Origin: Cinclus cinclus
Taxonomy: Eukaryota > Chordata > Aves > Passeriformes > Cinclidae
NCBI RefSeq assembly: GCF_963662255.1
Contig: NC_085055.1
Span: 21,694,204-21,758,203, forward strand
DNA length: 64,000 nt
Direction: 5' to 3'
Below the pieces are notes generated by a model. It made no database searches and had not been told where the DNA came from. It was given only the letters and a program-made list of their open reading frames with translations. Made by a program: the position numbers and the translations under genes. Positions 50,470-63,075 of this stretch are shown here, one piece after another (within the stretch, counting starts at the first letter, position 1; the number at the start of each line of letters is the position of its first letter).

Positions 50470-51200
50470 TTTCTGCTGTGCTGGGAGCTGAATGTCCAGG
50501 GAGCTGAGCATCCAGGGAGGGTGGTGGTGCTCATGGTGCTTGGGGGTTCATCCTAATTCAATCTCTCCCAAAGCAGACCAGTTTAAATTCAATGTACCAG
50601 CACGACTCCCATTAGGTGCCATCCCCTCCTACCCTCAGCTGAATCTGCCTCCAGCAGGGACCAGCTGCCCAAATACAGCTGCTCTTGCCTTATCTTGCCC
50701 TTCCTCAGGGCTGAATTAGAGTTGCTGCTCACAGCTCAGTGATGGAAGCAAATCAAATTCTCCCTTTTTCACAAGGGAGAAATGGTCCTTCCTGACAGAG
50801 CCAGCTGCAGCTGCACTGAACGGGGAGAGGAGGGAGGGATGCAGAGGCTCACCCTGCAGGTCTGGAGCCTGGGAAGGTTCAGGCTGTGACCCCCAGCCCT
50901 TCTCGATGGGGCTGGCACCTCCTGAGTGCTCCCCAGTGCCAGGATGGGTGTCCCAGCTCAGAAGTAAACCTGGCTCTGGGGAAGGCTGAGAGGTGCTCTG
51001 GGACACAGGTGAGTGTGGGAGGCAGTGAGTCCTGGGTGGGGGGAACAGAGGGGCACCCTTATCCCAGCACACTCCTGTGCTCAGGGCCATCTCATCCTTG
51101 CCAGGCCATGGACATTCAGGGGTGACTTATTGGGTGAAAGAATGCCTCTGCCACGGGCTGAGCAGCTCGGTTACCCATGTGTGAGAAAGGCTGGGTGCAC
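50470..51200. other. convergent spacer between LRRC3 and TSPEAR
   Basis: About 0.7 kb with no gene, recognised repeat or RNA signal. Confidence 0.45.
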
Positions 51201-51204
51201 ACAG

Positions 51205-51210
51205 TTTATT
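51205..51210 (-). terminator. candidate TSPEAR polyadenylation signal
   Basis: TTTATT on the plus strand, so AATAAA on the coding strand, 848 bp after the TSPEAR stop. The sequence between them would be a 3' UTR; I see nothing else in it. Confidence 0.4.
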
Positions 51211-52057
51211 AGAGCTCTGGTTAAGCAAAAGAGTCCCCCAGCAAAGGTGGGAGAAAGAAAAGAGGCCACAGTTTCACCTGAAGCAGTTTTGGGTTTTTCC
51301 TATGCCTGTGGCAGCTGGATTGGTCCAAATGCAAAGTAGGTTTTCTCAGGAGTTGCTAACCTCATGCAAAGGTGTGTGGACTAGCAAGGACCAGTGCTGG
51401 CCCTTGAACACACCAACAAGTTTGTACAACACACAAGACACTTGTTGATGCAGACCCAAACCAGCCATGGCAGAGTAGGAGGGTGGGTAGACACCTGTGG
51501 CAGTGGCATGAAGGTGACATGAAGAATGGCTGCAACATCAAACCACATGGTCCTCAGGAACATCACAGACCCAGGCAGACAGAGCCAAGCCTGGACACAC
51601 TTTTTTTTCTTCGGTTTCTCACATTTTTACTCCCCTCTGCCATGCACCCATCCCAGAAGCTCATGCTCTGCTCTGTCTCTTCCTTCCCTGTTTTTTTGCA
51701 AGCTTTGGCCACAGCTACTGGCAGCTCTGGGTCCCTCCTGGGGACTGGAAATTGCCAAGCATCACGGTCCTGGTAAGCCAGGGGATGCACCTGGGCTCCA
51801 GGGACCTTGGGTAGGACATGGCTCTGGACTGTGGTGGCAGAGCTTTCCCAGGAGAAACAGCCCCTTTGCCAGCCCCTGGACAAGGCTGCAGGGAGCCCTG
51901 GAGCCCCACCCTCCTCCTCCTCCTCCCATCCTGCAGAGCGTACAGCCAGCCACTGCCCAGCTGATGCTGCAGCCATTCCTGGGCTCTGTGGTCCATCTTC
52001 CCCTGGATGCCCAGCTTGCCCTGGTCCCAGCGATGAGCTGAGCGTGTCTCAGCTGCC

Positions 52058-55000
52058 TCAGGTGGTTTTCAGCTTGAGCACCTTGGAGAGGGGCTCCTTG
52101 GCGCTGGAGTAGAACAGGTAGGAGCCCTCAGCGGTGTGAAATGCCTCCCAGTCTCTACAGCCCACAGTGGGGAGGTGGTGGGCTGCCACGAAGCCTTCGT
52201 AGCCTTTCCACCTGCACAGGGAAGGCAGTTAGCTCCTGGACAGTGAGGTGGGCACCTGGGAAGGGCAGGGAAGCTGAGCCATGAGGCTGGCACCTCCCAT
52301 CTCCCTGCTGTGGTTCAGTCCCTCATCAGGGCTTCCCATTCCTGCCTGAGAACAGGGAACAATCCTATCCATCCTCCCCGGGCAGGTGCAGCAGGCTGTG
52401 CCTGTGCAGTGTCATTCCCGCTGGGAACAGCCCCCAAGCCCCCCGAGCCTGCCCTCTGCAGTACCTGTAGATGATGCTGTTAACAGAGAAGGTGAAGCCA
52501 TCAAAGGAGTTTGCTACCACCAGGAAAGAGTCGTCTCCCACCGAGAAGAACTCCCAGTCCAGGGCACTGGGGATGAAATAATCAGAGGGGCAGGTGAGAT
52601 GACCCCTGTGTGGTCAGCTGAAGGAGGGGCTGTGTGTCCATGGGGCAGAGCCTACCCCACCCCAACCTCTGACACCCTGAGGACACACAGAAAATGCCAG
52701 GCTGTTCCTGAAAGAAATCCACCCTCATTCCCAAATCTAGGGCCTTCTCCCAGCTCCCACTGGGATTTGGTGCCAAGGAGCCATCACCCATCACCCTCCC
52801 CACCACTCTCAGTCCCTGGGAGAGTGAAAACCTGCAGGAACCCTCCAGGAGACAAGCCACTGTAGTTTTGAACTGAAAGAGGAGAAGCCCTGGCACAGGG
52901 TGCCCAGAGAAGCTGTGGTTCCCCATCCCTCAAAGTGTCCAAAGCCAGGTTGGGCAGGGCTTGGAGCAACCTGGGATAGTAGAAGGTGTCCCTGCCTGTG
53001 GTAGGGGGTGGGATGAGATGGGTTTTAAGGTGCCTTCCCACCAAAACCACTCTGGGATTCTGTGAGACCTCTGGATTGCTCAGGGGAAAGACATGGACAG
53101 AGGAGCACCCTGAATCCTTGCACAGGTACCTGTAGGTGAGAAGGTCCTGGAACTTAACAAACATCTGGGCCGTGATGTTCAGCTCATAGATGGAGGAGTT
53201 GATGGCATAGAAGTTGGAGGGTGCTGGCATCCCACTGTCATAGCTGTGGCTGTTGGCAACAGCCAGAAAGACTCTGTCCCCAATATGAAAAACCTCCCAG
53301 TCAGCTGCACCAAACGTCTGTGGGGAAGGAGGCCATGAGAAGCTGGATGTGGCTGCCCTGTCTAAACACAGAGAGGGGGGGTGCTAAGGAGCAGTGGCCA
53401 AGTCTTACCAGGATAGACTGGAAGAGCTGGAAAGAGCCACTGAGCCAGATGTAGATGTGTGAGTAGATCTTAGTGGACGTGCCGTTGAATGTGTTAGCTA
53501 CAGCCAGGAAGGAATACGGTCCGATGGTGAAAAATTCCCAGTCGTAGGCTCCAGAGGTAGGAATGGTCTGGTTGGTTTCAAACAGCCCTGTCCTGGGGTT
53601 CCACCTGTATATCACGCTGTCTATATTGTGGTTGTTCCCTGGGGGAGACAGGTGTGCACCATGAGGGAAAGCAATTCCTGTCTTGTATAAGAAAGACCCA
53701 GAAACAGGCTCAGCTATGTGAATATTTGCCAGCAGGTCACAAGGCTGTTTGCAAGTGACCTGTTGCTCCCCAAGAAGTAGCCAAAGAGATTCTACAGCCT
53801 CCATCCCTACTAAAAACCTCCTTCATCCCTACCTAGTGTCTCCATTCCTGGTGCCTCCCATCCCATGGAACACACTAACAGCATGTCCTGAGGGCACAGT
53901 GGCAGCTTTGTGGCAGCCCTGGCAGAGGAGGGACAGGCAGGTGCTTTATTTCCACACAAGCAGCACTCCAGAGGCACAGTGCCAGTGCCCCAGGGTGTGT
54001 CCCCACAGCGTGGCCCTGTGTAGTGGAGCCAGTCCCAGCTGTGTCCCTAAGCTCCCAGCATCAGGTGCTTCCCCCCTGCCCATTCTCCATCCAGCTCCTG
54101 GGCTCTGCTCGAACATCTCGACCTCATGACTGTGTGAGACCCAGAGGGCTTTAAATCCTCATTGCAACAAGGACTTGGGCAAAGAAAGGCTGCAGGAAGA
54201 ATGGGAATGGTCACATGGATGAGTGGCAGCTCCTCAGGGATTGACCCTTCAGCCTCCTCAAAGGGAAACATCCCCAGTTTGGCTTGGCCATGATGGTTTT
54301 AACCCATGTGTGATGTACATGGCTGGCAAAGGGACCACACTGCCACAAGAGTAGGTCTCATCCAAACTAGCCCTGTTGGAGTTGTCCAACAGATGACACA
54401 GGGTCTTCCCAGCCCACAGGTGCCCAAGCAGGCTGCTGCCAGCTCTGAGCCTGGTGCCAGAGGAGCTGATGCCCCCAGAGCCAGCCCTGATGGCAAGGAA
54501 GGAGCCTACTGGCCATCATCTGAATCCAGCTGGGAGCATCCCAGAGAGCCAGGGCTGTGCTATCAACCCATTCATCCTCCGCACCAAGGGGAGCACATCC
54601 CAATGCAGAACAACTCATGGTCTGGGGAGAGGAACGAGGCTGTATCATGGTTTCAGGGGATCCAGGGAGGGACCTCATCTGGCTCTCACTCCATTTCCTT
54701 TGTGCCCACAAGACCAAGCATCTGGTTTGACAAAAGGCTCAACCTGTGGCACTACCAGGCTACATAATATTTGGGATAAAAATGAAAAGAAGCAGAAAGA
54801 TTCAGCACAGGCACCGTCCCCACTCCTGTCCTTGCCCCCCTGCAGTCAGGAACCCAGATGATGACTGCATCAGCCACTTCCTCAAAAGCTTTTTTCTCCT
54901 CTGCAAGGCTTTGGGTGTCCCAGGCTGGCAGCTGTGTGCACACCTCCCTGGCTTTGCCCTGCACTCTGTTCCATCTGAGGATGCACAGGGAGCCTGCTCT

Positions 55001-58000
55001 GAGCAGGGCACCTGCCAGGGAACTGTCTCAGGGAAAATTGAGGGCTGGGTACCTTCTCTGTGGTTGACCACAGCAAGGAAAGCCTCTCCCTCGATGACAA
55101 AAGCTTCCCAGTCCCTGGCACTGTGCGTGGTGATCCTCTGGTACGTGATGAACTTGGCTTTCCTGTGGCTCCACTTGTATATTACAGAGAACTCCTGACC
55201 CCTCTCGTTCTGCTCAAAATTTGCCACTGCCAGGAAGATCTAGAAAAGGAAAAGCCAGGACAGCTTGGTTTTCTGCTCCCAAAGGAGCATGGACAAGAAA
55301 ATGCAGGGGGAGGTGGGATGGAGGGCAAGGGATGGAGGTGGCTGATGTGGGACAAGATGGCCCTGGCTGGGATCCCTGAGCAGTCTCCAAGCAACACAAA
55401 GTAGGGACAGGGATCCAGTGGCCTGTGGGGGTGTTTGTGCATGGCAGGGGCACAACTGGCAGCCAGCAGCCTCTTAGACAAGGGGAAGGAGGGCTGAGCT
55501 GTCTCCACTCATGCCCTCCAGCCCCAGGAATGGGAAGCATGGACATGAAATGTGCTGAGGAAGGAGGGAGGTTTGGCTGACAAACACTCCTCTATGGAAG
55601 GGTGGTTCAGAACAAGAAAAGGCAAGGTATGATAACAGTGACAATAATGATAACAATTCCCTGAGACAGAACGTTTTCCAGAATGAGAAACCCCTGCAAA
55701 AGTGTAAGAGACAAGAGTGGTGCAGCAAAGGTGGCCAAGTGCAAGGCAGGGAGCACATCCAGGCTCTGTCATGCTGGCTCTGTGCCACTCCAGTGTCCTT
55801 CAGATGGAGCAGCAGAGATCATGCCCCGTTTGGGCCACAAAGAGTCACAGGGCCACAGCCCACAAAGAGGAAAGAGTCACTGGGGGTGTCTCCTGCCTCC
55901 TGGCCTGTACAGCACCCTGCCAGCACCAGCCTGGGGCTTTGTTCAGCCAAGGAGCAGCCAGCCCCAAGGACAGGACTGTGCTGGGTCCCCCATCCCCTGT
56001 AGAAGGGGAATCCCCAGCTCTGCTCTCTCTGCAAGCATCATTCCAGGGAGCCCCTTTGGGGCATCTCCAGAAACAGCTTCATTGGTAAGAAAAACACCTG
56101 GACCCAGCCCCACAGCCCGGGAGTCTCCAGTCCCCTGCTCTGCACTGACAGGCACCACCAGGAGCAGCAGCACATCACAGTGCAGCAACGAGGTGGTGCC
56201 ACCCACAGAGGTGCATCTCACCTTCCCCATGTGTGGGCAACCTGGGCTACTGAAACCACCAGTACTGGAGCAGCTGCTGGTGTAACTAACACCTCTTTGG
56301 CCACCATCTCCATGAAGAAATGTGCCGAGCTGATGGGAAGCACCTCGAGACTCCCAGTGTTCCCATCTCCTGCCTGTGAGGAGCACATTCCCAGCCCAAA
56401 GCCAGCAGTGCAACAGAGCTGCACTTCCAGGCCTTCTGCAGAACCCCACCATGAGGGACAGTCCCCACCATGAGGGACAGTCCCCACCATGTCCCCTGTC
56501 AGAGATGGTGCCCAGCGTCAGTTCCCACTGCCACCAACAGGGAACACAGACTGTTTGTATCCAGCCAGCAGGGATGTCAGTGTCACCAAGCCTGGGGACA
56601 GAAATTTTGCCCATCCCTCTGTACCCTGGTGCACGTGGCTGGCAATGGGGGAGCCCTGCAGTCACCCTGGGGACAAAGCCACAATGGGTCACTACAGAGG
56701 GGGAACAATCCCAGCTTCCCTGGTAGCTCTGCACAGAGTTGGCCGTCAGCAGATGCCTTTCCTGGGGCTCCCCCAAAGTGATAAGCAGCTTCCCAGGGAG
56801 AGGAACCAGATAAATCCTCTGCTCAAGCTGCAAGGCAGATTGCCCAAGGAAGGAGAGGTGGCTCAGAAGTCCTGGAATAATTTAAAAGCACGAGTTTAAA
56901 AATGCAGCAGGTTGGACTAAGTGTGTCTTGAGTGGGAACTGTAGGCCCTGGTGGCTCTTTAAGACCACAGGCAGATCTCTGAGATGCAATTCCTATACTC
57001 TCTAAACCATGCACAAGACTTCAGAGAAGCCAATGCTGGACAACTGCAATTTAATATACTGAAACATGGGGACACCTTCCTGGCAGCCTCACCTTCTTCC
57101 CAATGGTGAAATACTTCCAGGACTGAGCTTGGTGGGTGGGGATGTTCTGGTAGTGCACAAACTTCCCATCAGTCCACCTGTAGATGGCCGATCCTGGGGG
57201 CGTGATCCGGTTGGCCATGGCTGCAAACAGTCCCACCTTTGGGATGGTGAAGACCTCAATGCCCATCGTCTCTGAGTTGGTCACCAGGTTCTGGTACTCC
57301 TCCACGTAGTCCAGCCTATGTTGGACTGGGAGCCCACAAAAAAAAGAGGGATGAGGTTAAAACCAGGTGATTTTAGCTGGAGAGGGGCCCCGTGAGGGCT
57401 GGCTCAGTGGCACTTGCTGCAGTGCAAAGCTCTGTGGGGAAAGTGAAGGTCCTGGTGTCACTGGGGGTGAAGGGCCAAACCAAGGGGTGGTAAGAGGCTG
57501 GCTGCACCTCAGTGGGCAGCACATCCAGCCCCATCCAGCCCTGCCTGCTCTCCAGCAGAGAGCTGGATGCGTCCTTTGGGAGAGGTTAGAGAAGACTAAG
57601 ACAGAATTAATGCCAGAAATTGGAGAAAAAAACCTCCAGAGTGGCCCTGGTGGCAGATGGATGGGCACTGGAAGAGACAAATGGCAGAAGGGGCAGTGCT
57701 GGTGGCACCAAGAGGCACAAGTCAGTAAGACCCCAGCGTGAGTTCTCCTTGGGGAAACAAGGACACTGTGCCAATCCTGACGACTTCCAGAGGTAGGGAG
57801 GGATAGGGGGGTCCAGTCACTGCTAGCTCCCCACTGCTAGTGGGGAACAAATGGCTCATTCAGACCCACCCTGTGGGTATCGGGAGATTAAAAATGCTGG
57901 GAGAGGAGGGAAGGAGAGGACAATTCAGTTAAGGGCAGATCCCATCCTCCATGTCCTCTCCAGAGATCCTGGGCAGATGGCTTGGAGTGAGTGAGAGAGT

Positions 58001-61000
58001 GCCAGTGGATGAAATCCATGTCATTATTGAAGAGCACCCATCCAACCCAGGCTCTGGTTGCCTTTCCCACCTTGGTATTCCCACTGTTTTCCTTACAAAG
58101 TGTCCCACCAGAGCCTGGATGACATCCAGACCTGTGTCTGCCACCCTCCTAATCACCCCCAGTATTTCTGGCAGCTGATGTGTCTCTTTGTTTCCCCTTA
58201 TCTATCCCACAAAAATTTCAGCACTGGGGGAGAGCACTCCAACACCCTGAGCATGGCTGTCCATGGGGTGAGCTGTCCTGCTCAGACAGGTTAGGAATTC
58301 ATCCTGCCCAGAAAATCCCCAGGAGAGACAGATAATGTGGAGAAGGTGGAGGGACCACAGAGGCACTTGTACCCCAAGAGCAAAGCAAAGCCTGGCCAAG
58401 CAGGGGAGAGACAGGGGGACACCCCAGCCCCTCACTCTGCTGCTGATTCCCATCCCAAAGTGGTCTCAAGGGCAAATCTCAGCTCCTGCTCTGCTGCAAG
58501 GGTCTCCTTGCCTCCCCAAGAGCACCAGTACCTCCCCAGCAGTACCTTCCAGCATGGAGAGCCAGGTGCTGCCATTGCAGAGGTAGAGCCCTCGCCGGGA
58601 GGCGTTGAACCAGAACTGCGCCTTCTCCCGCTTGGAGCAGCGTGGCCGGGCCCCCAGGGTCACCTTCATGTCACTCTCTGGGCATGGAGAGGAGTGAGAC
58701 AGGAGCCTCTTAGTGCACACAGTGAAGGAGCAGACAGGCAGGAGGGGAAAATGTCTTGGTCTCATCCTGATTGATGGGCATCAAACAGTGGGGAAAATGG
58801 AATCCCAGAACAAATCTGGGAAGCCACAGACTGGGGCAACCCTGTGTGGGGCCAATGACATGAACCCAGGTCTGCCAAGGGACCCAGGCAGGGCCATTCC
58901 CAGGTCTTTTCAGGTAGATTTTGGATAGGGATCTCAATACACACACACACACACACACACATTGAGAAACAGAGGGTGCTGGGAACACCCTCTTCCCCTC
59001 TGCTCCTGCTTTGATGCCAGCCCCATGCAAAGACCCTTCCTGACAGAGGTGGAGGTGGCCAACAGAGCCCGTGCTGCAGGGGCACTGACCGTAGGGGTGT
59101 TTGAGCACCTCGTTGCTCACTGGCTTGGCAGGGACATCCTGGAGGACAGTGGGGACAGAGAGTGTTCCTACTTTGAAGTTCACAGCCTGGCATATCCGGG
59201 GGGTGGCATCGGCTCCTGGCAGCAGGACAAGCTGTCTCAGCAAGCCCTGGGAAAGTGGGAGCAGAGGGATGGAGACCAAATCCCACAAGATCATAGAATG
59301 GAAAGAGCAGGTAATCATTGCCTTGGGTTTCCTGCCTGACTTCTGCTTGTTGCCCTCCCTCCTGGGATGCAGAAGTGCCCTTGGGATTTGTGCACTTTCA
59401 TCAGATCCCAGATTCCCAGCTGGGGCAATCTAACAGCTGGTGCAAGGGCAGCATTGGCACAGAGCGTGGAGCAGCTGCCTTTCAGCGCCTCCACATGGGA
59501 AGGATGCGCAGCCACCTCTGCTTCCTGTGCCGTGGCCCGAGCCCTGCCAGCACAGGGGGACTGAGAGAGGGCTGTGGGTCATCCCACAGGCAGCCACAGC
59601 ACCCCTGAGCACAGCTGGGTACCCCGCACAGCCCACAGCGTGGGGCACCTACCGTGAACACGCCTTTCCTTCTCCGCCTGTTGCCCAGGTAGAAGCTGGC
59701 TCTCCTCACCGACAGCGAGGCTGGAAATGGTGTCTCCACCACCCTGGGGACGGGTAGAAAAGAGGCAGGGGGACAATTTCACAGCATCTGCTGGTGGCCG
59801 GAGGAGACGCTGGTGGAGGAACATCACCCTGCCCGCCCCGCCGAGCCCCCAACCTACACATCCTTGGGGATGCTGCAGTCCACTGTCAAGGAGAAGGATT
59901 GGCCGGAGACAGCCAGGATGAGCGTGTGCCACTGGTTGTCGGAGAGGGACACGTTGGGGAAGGTGACGCGGGTCTGCCAGCCCCCGGCGCGCTCCTGGCT
60001 CCAGAAGAGGAAATGCAGCTTGTCGGGGGCGTAGCGCAGCCCCACCAGGACGCTGGGGCTCTCCTCCACCATCAGCGTGAAGATGTACTCGTTCCTCTGC
60101 GGGAGGGCACGGGCTGGCACCGCGGGGCCGGGCTGTGCCCGCTCCGTGCCCGCCCGGCCGCTCTTACCTTGGCGGGGACGCGCAGCGCCCGCAGAGTGAC
60201 GATGATGGAGAACTCCTCGGGGAAGCGGTCGCAGTGGATGAAGAGCCTCGAGGCGGGGAAGCCCAGGGCGCGGGGCCGCGAGGAGGAGAGCTGGAAGCCT
60301 CGCACCCCCTGCACCTGGAACACCCGCATGCCCCGGGCCAGCCCCCCGGCCGGCACCGCCTCCGACAGGATGTCCAGCGGCCGCAGGTCTGTGCCAAGAG
60401 ACAGCCGAGCGGGTCACCACGGCGTCCCACCCTGTCCCGATGCGGGATGGGGGTACCCCAGCGCTGGCTGGGGCGCTCCGCAGCGGCAGGACGGCCCGGC
60501 GTGCCGCAGGAGCGTTTGGATCTGATTTAGTAATGCTCCAGGGCCAGAGGTAAGATCTGCCTTTCGGACACAAGGTTGGCATCTCCATCGCCGCAGCAGG
60601 AGCACCAAGTGTGTAGAACCGTCTCGCTGATGCAGTTCAGCCAGGCAGCCCCAGGCTGGCACCAACTTCCTCGGGATGCACCGGCACCGGCAACCGCAGC
60701 GGGAGCCAGGAGAGCAGGCAGGGATCCCGTACCACAGTTCTGCTCTCAGGGCAGCCACCCCTCCCCATCTCTGTCCACAGGGCAGTGGGGACACCTCTAC
60801 CCCTCCAGCCCCTCTTCAGGCTCTCCCAACCCAGCCCTAATTGCACACATGCACACGCACTCTCCCAGCAGGCACTCAAACCACTCATTATAAATAATTG
60901 CCCTCTCCCCAGAGAAGAGAACGCCGTGCCCAGCCCCAGGGCATCGCCCCGGTGAGAACACGCAGCACAACAGCACCGGAAAGTGCCACCCTCCTGAGCA

Positions 61001-62778
61001 CTGCCAGGTGCAACATCTCGGCACAGGAAGGGCTCTAGCAGCTGTGGGGACTTCTCTGACCTTCCTGTTTTTATTTTTGAATGCTTTTCTGGCAGAGAAG
61101 GGAGATGATACCCAAGAGATGAAGCAGCACTTGGCTGCACTAAAGCATCCCTGATTGCATCCCACCCCGCTGAAACCTGGCTTTTAGCTCCAATTTGTAC
61201 TAATAAATCCGGGCTGCTGGGGCACAGCGGGAGAGCAGGGAAGGAGGGAGCCGGGAGCAAGGCTGGGCTCTGTGTCTGAATCCAAACCAGATGGAGAAGG
61301 GAAGCACTTCCTCCAGACATGCCTGGCCATCACAGTTCCAGGTGGGCAAAGCAAGGAGGAATCTGCTCATGTGGATCCATCCAGACCACAGCAGGGAGAT
61401 GGATGAGGTCCTTCCCACCCTGGCAGCTCTGTGTGCCCTCTGCCCACCCCACTGCTGGTTTAAGCTGTTCCTAAAGCAAAGTTTTGCTGGGGGAGTTTTA
61501 ACTGGAAGAGCTTATTTCAGAAACGCATCACTGGGGCAACAGCCAGTTTCTGTTTTTCCCAGCAAAAAAACACAAGCTGAACTCAGGCTTGGATTTGCAG
61601 AGAGGTTTAGGAGCCCTCAGTTCCCCCTGAGATGGTGAGGATGAACTGGGGGAGAGCTCAGCTGGGGCTGGAGGTTATGGGCCAGGAAGGAGCTAAGTCC
61701 TAAGACCAACCCCAAATCCCTAAATCCAAAGATCTGCGTCCCAGTCTGCCTCCCACATCCACTGCTAAGGTTGGGAGAGCAGCTGGGGTGCTCCAGGCCA
61801 GCTTGAGCAGCACAAGTGGTGTCAGGGGACCTTGTGCTGGGGTCCCCAGGACGATGCTGGGGCCTCAGCACTCCCAGGATGCCTCCAGCCAAGGCTGCTT
61901 GGGGACAGCGGGGACATTCCCAGAAAGATTGGAGCACCTCAGGGAGGAGGCAGTGGGCAGAAACTCTCCAATCTCTCCCTGTTTTTCTTCTCACGTCATC
62001 TGGGCTGTAACAAAAAGCAAATACAATTGCCATCAAACTGGGACAAGCCCTAAGCACGCAGAGCCTGGGCCCAAGCAATCCCAAAATCTGAGCTCAGGCT
62101 TCACTGCCCACACAGCACAGGCATGGGGATGTGATGAGCCAGGGCACGGGGATCCTCTTTGGCTCAGGAAGGAAACTTTTGCCTCCAGGACGGTGGAGGT
62201 TGTGCCTGTCAGAGCACAGAAGAGTCCGGAGCAGGAGGGACTTTCCGGGGGGACATAATGGTTCTCTTCTCCTTCTTCCAGTCCTTCCCCTCCCCTCCTC
62301 TCTGCCTCCAGCAGAACCTGGGACAACGCTTGTGCAACAGAGACAGACGCAGCTCTCCCCACAGCTCCGAGCAGGCTGGTTGCTCCCCCGTTGGCATTGT
62401 GGGGGCTGCAGGCACGGGGATGCCCCCACATCCTGCTATCCATGGCTGCTGGCAGCCTGCAGCATCTGTCACTCGGTCCTCTTGAGTGGGCACTGAGCAC
62501 TGAAACACTGGGGCTGGGCTGCCAGCCAGAGGCTGACCCACACCGGCCATACCCCCCCAAAACAGAGCACGCCTTCTGGGGTCTGCCCTGACATCGCGGG
62601 AAGCATTCCAGCCACGGGAGCACACCATTCCCAGCAGGGTGAACACCTGTGCCCAGGTGCAGCCCACCCGCCCTTCGCTCCTACCTGTGCAGTGCTGCCA
62701 CGTCCTACCCGGCCGGATGAATCCCCCGCCGCTGGCCCAGCGGAGGAGAACGACCCAGAGCAGCAGCGGTGCCGACAT
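52058..62778 (-). CDS. TSPEAR: TSPEAR, secreted laminin-G/TSPN-like and EAR-repeat protein (12 exons, 675 aa)
   Basis: Exons in transcript order: 62685-62778, 60168-60388, 59858-60096, 59653-59743, 59090-59246, 58546-58677, 57093-57325, 55053-55239, 53409-53638, 53130-53317, 52465-52566, 52058-52211. All are GT-AG with agreeing phases; 675 aa against 669 in human. ATG is at 62776-62778 and stop at 52058-52060. Exon 1 encodes the signal peptide ([15 protein letters not shown]). Exons 2-5 encode the laminin G / thrombospondin-N-like domain ([32 protein letters not shown]). Exons 6-12 encode the EAR (EPTP) repeats, a likely seven-bladed propeller, with recurring DWE.F...FL.VAN and IYRW motifs. 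For exon 7 the upstream acceptor (first base 57325) keeps the frame into [10 protein letters not shown]; the nearer AG breaks it. Human TSPEAR mutations affect hearing, tooth and hair development through a Notch-linked role. Confidence 0.95.
52905..53070 (+). mobile_element. CR1 tail fragment in a TSPEAR intron
   Basis: AGCCAGGTTGGGCAGGGCTT, then GGGATAGTAGAAGGTGTCCC and TCTGGGATTCTGTGAG; a CR1 3' end opposite to TSPEAR, 60 bp from the exon at 53130. Confidence 0.85.
53639..55052 (-). other. TSPEAR intron 8
   Basis: 1.4 kb with no recognised gene or repeat; open frames on both strands lack domains. Confidence 0.45.
55240..57092 (-). other. TSPEAR intron 7
   Basis: 1.85 kb with no recognised gene. 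A 296-codon open frame at 55943-56833 on the minus strand runs through without domain or codon support. A short direct repeat of about 17 bp (CCCCACCATGAGGGACAGT type) occurs in tandem at 56445-56490. Confidence 0.45.
57326..58545 (-). other. TSPEAR intron 6
   Basis: 1.2 kb; nothing recognised. Confidence 0.4.
58938..58961. repeat. (AC)n dinucleotide repeat in TSPEAR intron 5
   Basis: About eleven AC units in TSPEAR intron 5 (58678-59089). Confidence 0.9.
60389..62684 (-). other. TSPEAR intron 1
   Basis: 2.3 kb with no nested gene. In human a cluster of keratin-associated protein genes lies within TSPEAR intron space; none is visible here. Confidence 0.6.
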
Positions 62779-63075
62779 CGGGGGCCTGGCCGGAGGGGGT
62801 CCATCCACTGGGACCCCCCCGCTGTCCGCTCCTCCCTGCCCGGCTCAGTTCCCCGGGGGCTCTCGCATGCTCTGCACTGGGACTCCCCGGAGCCCCCCGC
62901 ACCGCTCCGTCCTGCCCGGGGCTGTGTCACCCCCGGCTGCTGAACCCCGGCTCTCTGCTTTGCCCGGGCATCGCCCCCGGGGACACGGCCGGGGGGCTCC
63001 TGGGGCGGTCGCCGAGGCACTGCCGGCTGCAGCCTGCACACAGACATTTAAATGAGAGGTCGGTGGTGGGAGAGG
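62779..63075 (-). promoter_or_regulatory. TSPEAR promoter region
   Basis: GC-rich sequence directly upstream of the ATG. A TATA-like ATTTAAAT at about 63045-63053 lies some 270 bp upstream, and sequence between it and the ATG is CpG-rich. A start near 63020 is possible; this is inference. Confidence 0.35.

Noticed and set aside
55943..56833. 296-codon minus-strand open frame in TSPEAR intron 7
   Set aside because: No homology that I recognise and no splice link to the EAR exons; chance frame in GC-rich intron is more likely.
57093..57315. Nearer AG acceptor (exon starting at 57315) for TSPEAR exon 7
   Set aside because: It breaks the reading frame into LDYVEE; the acceptor ten bases upstream keeps it.
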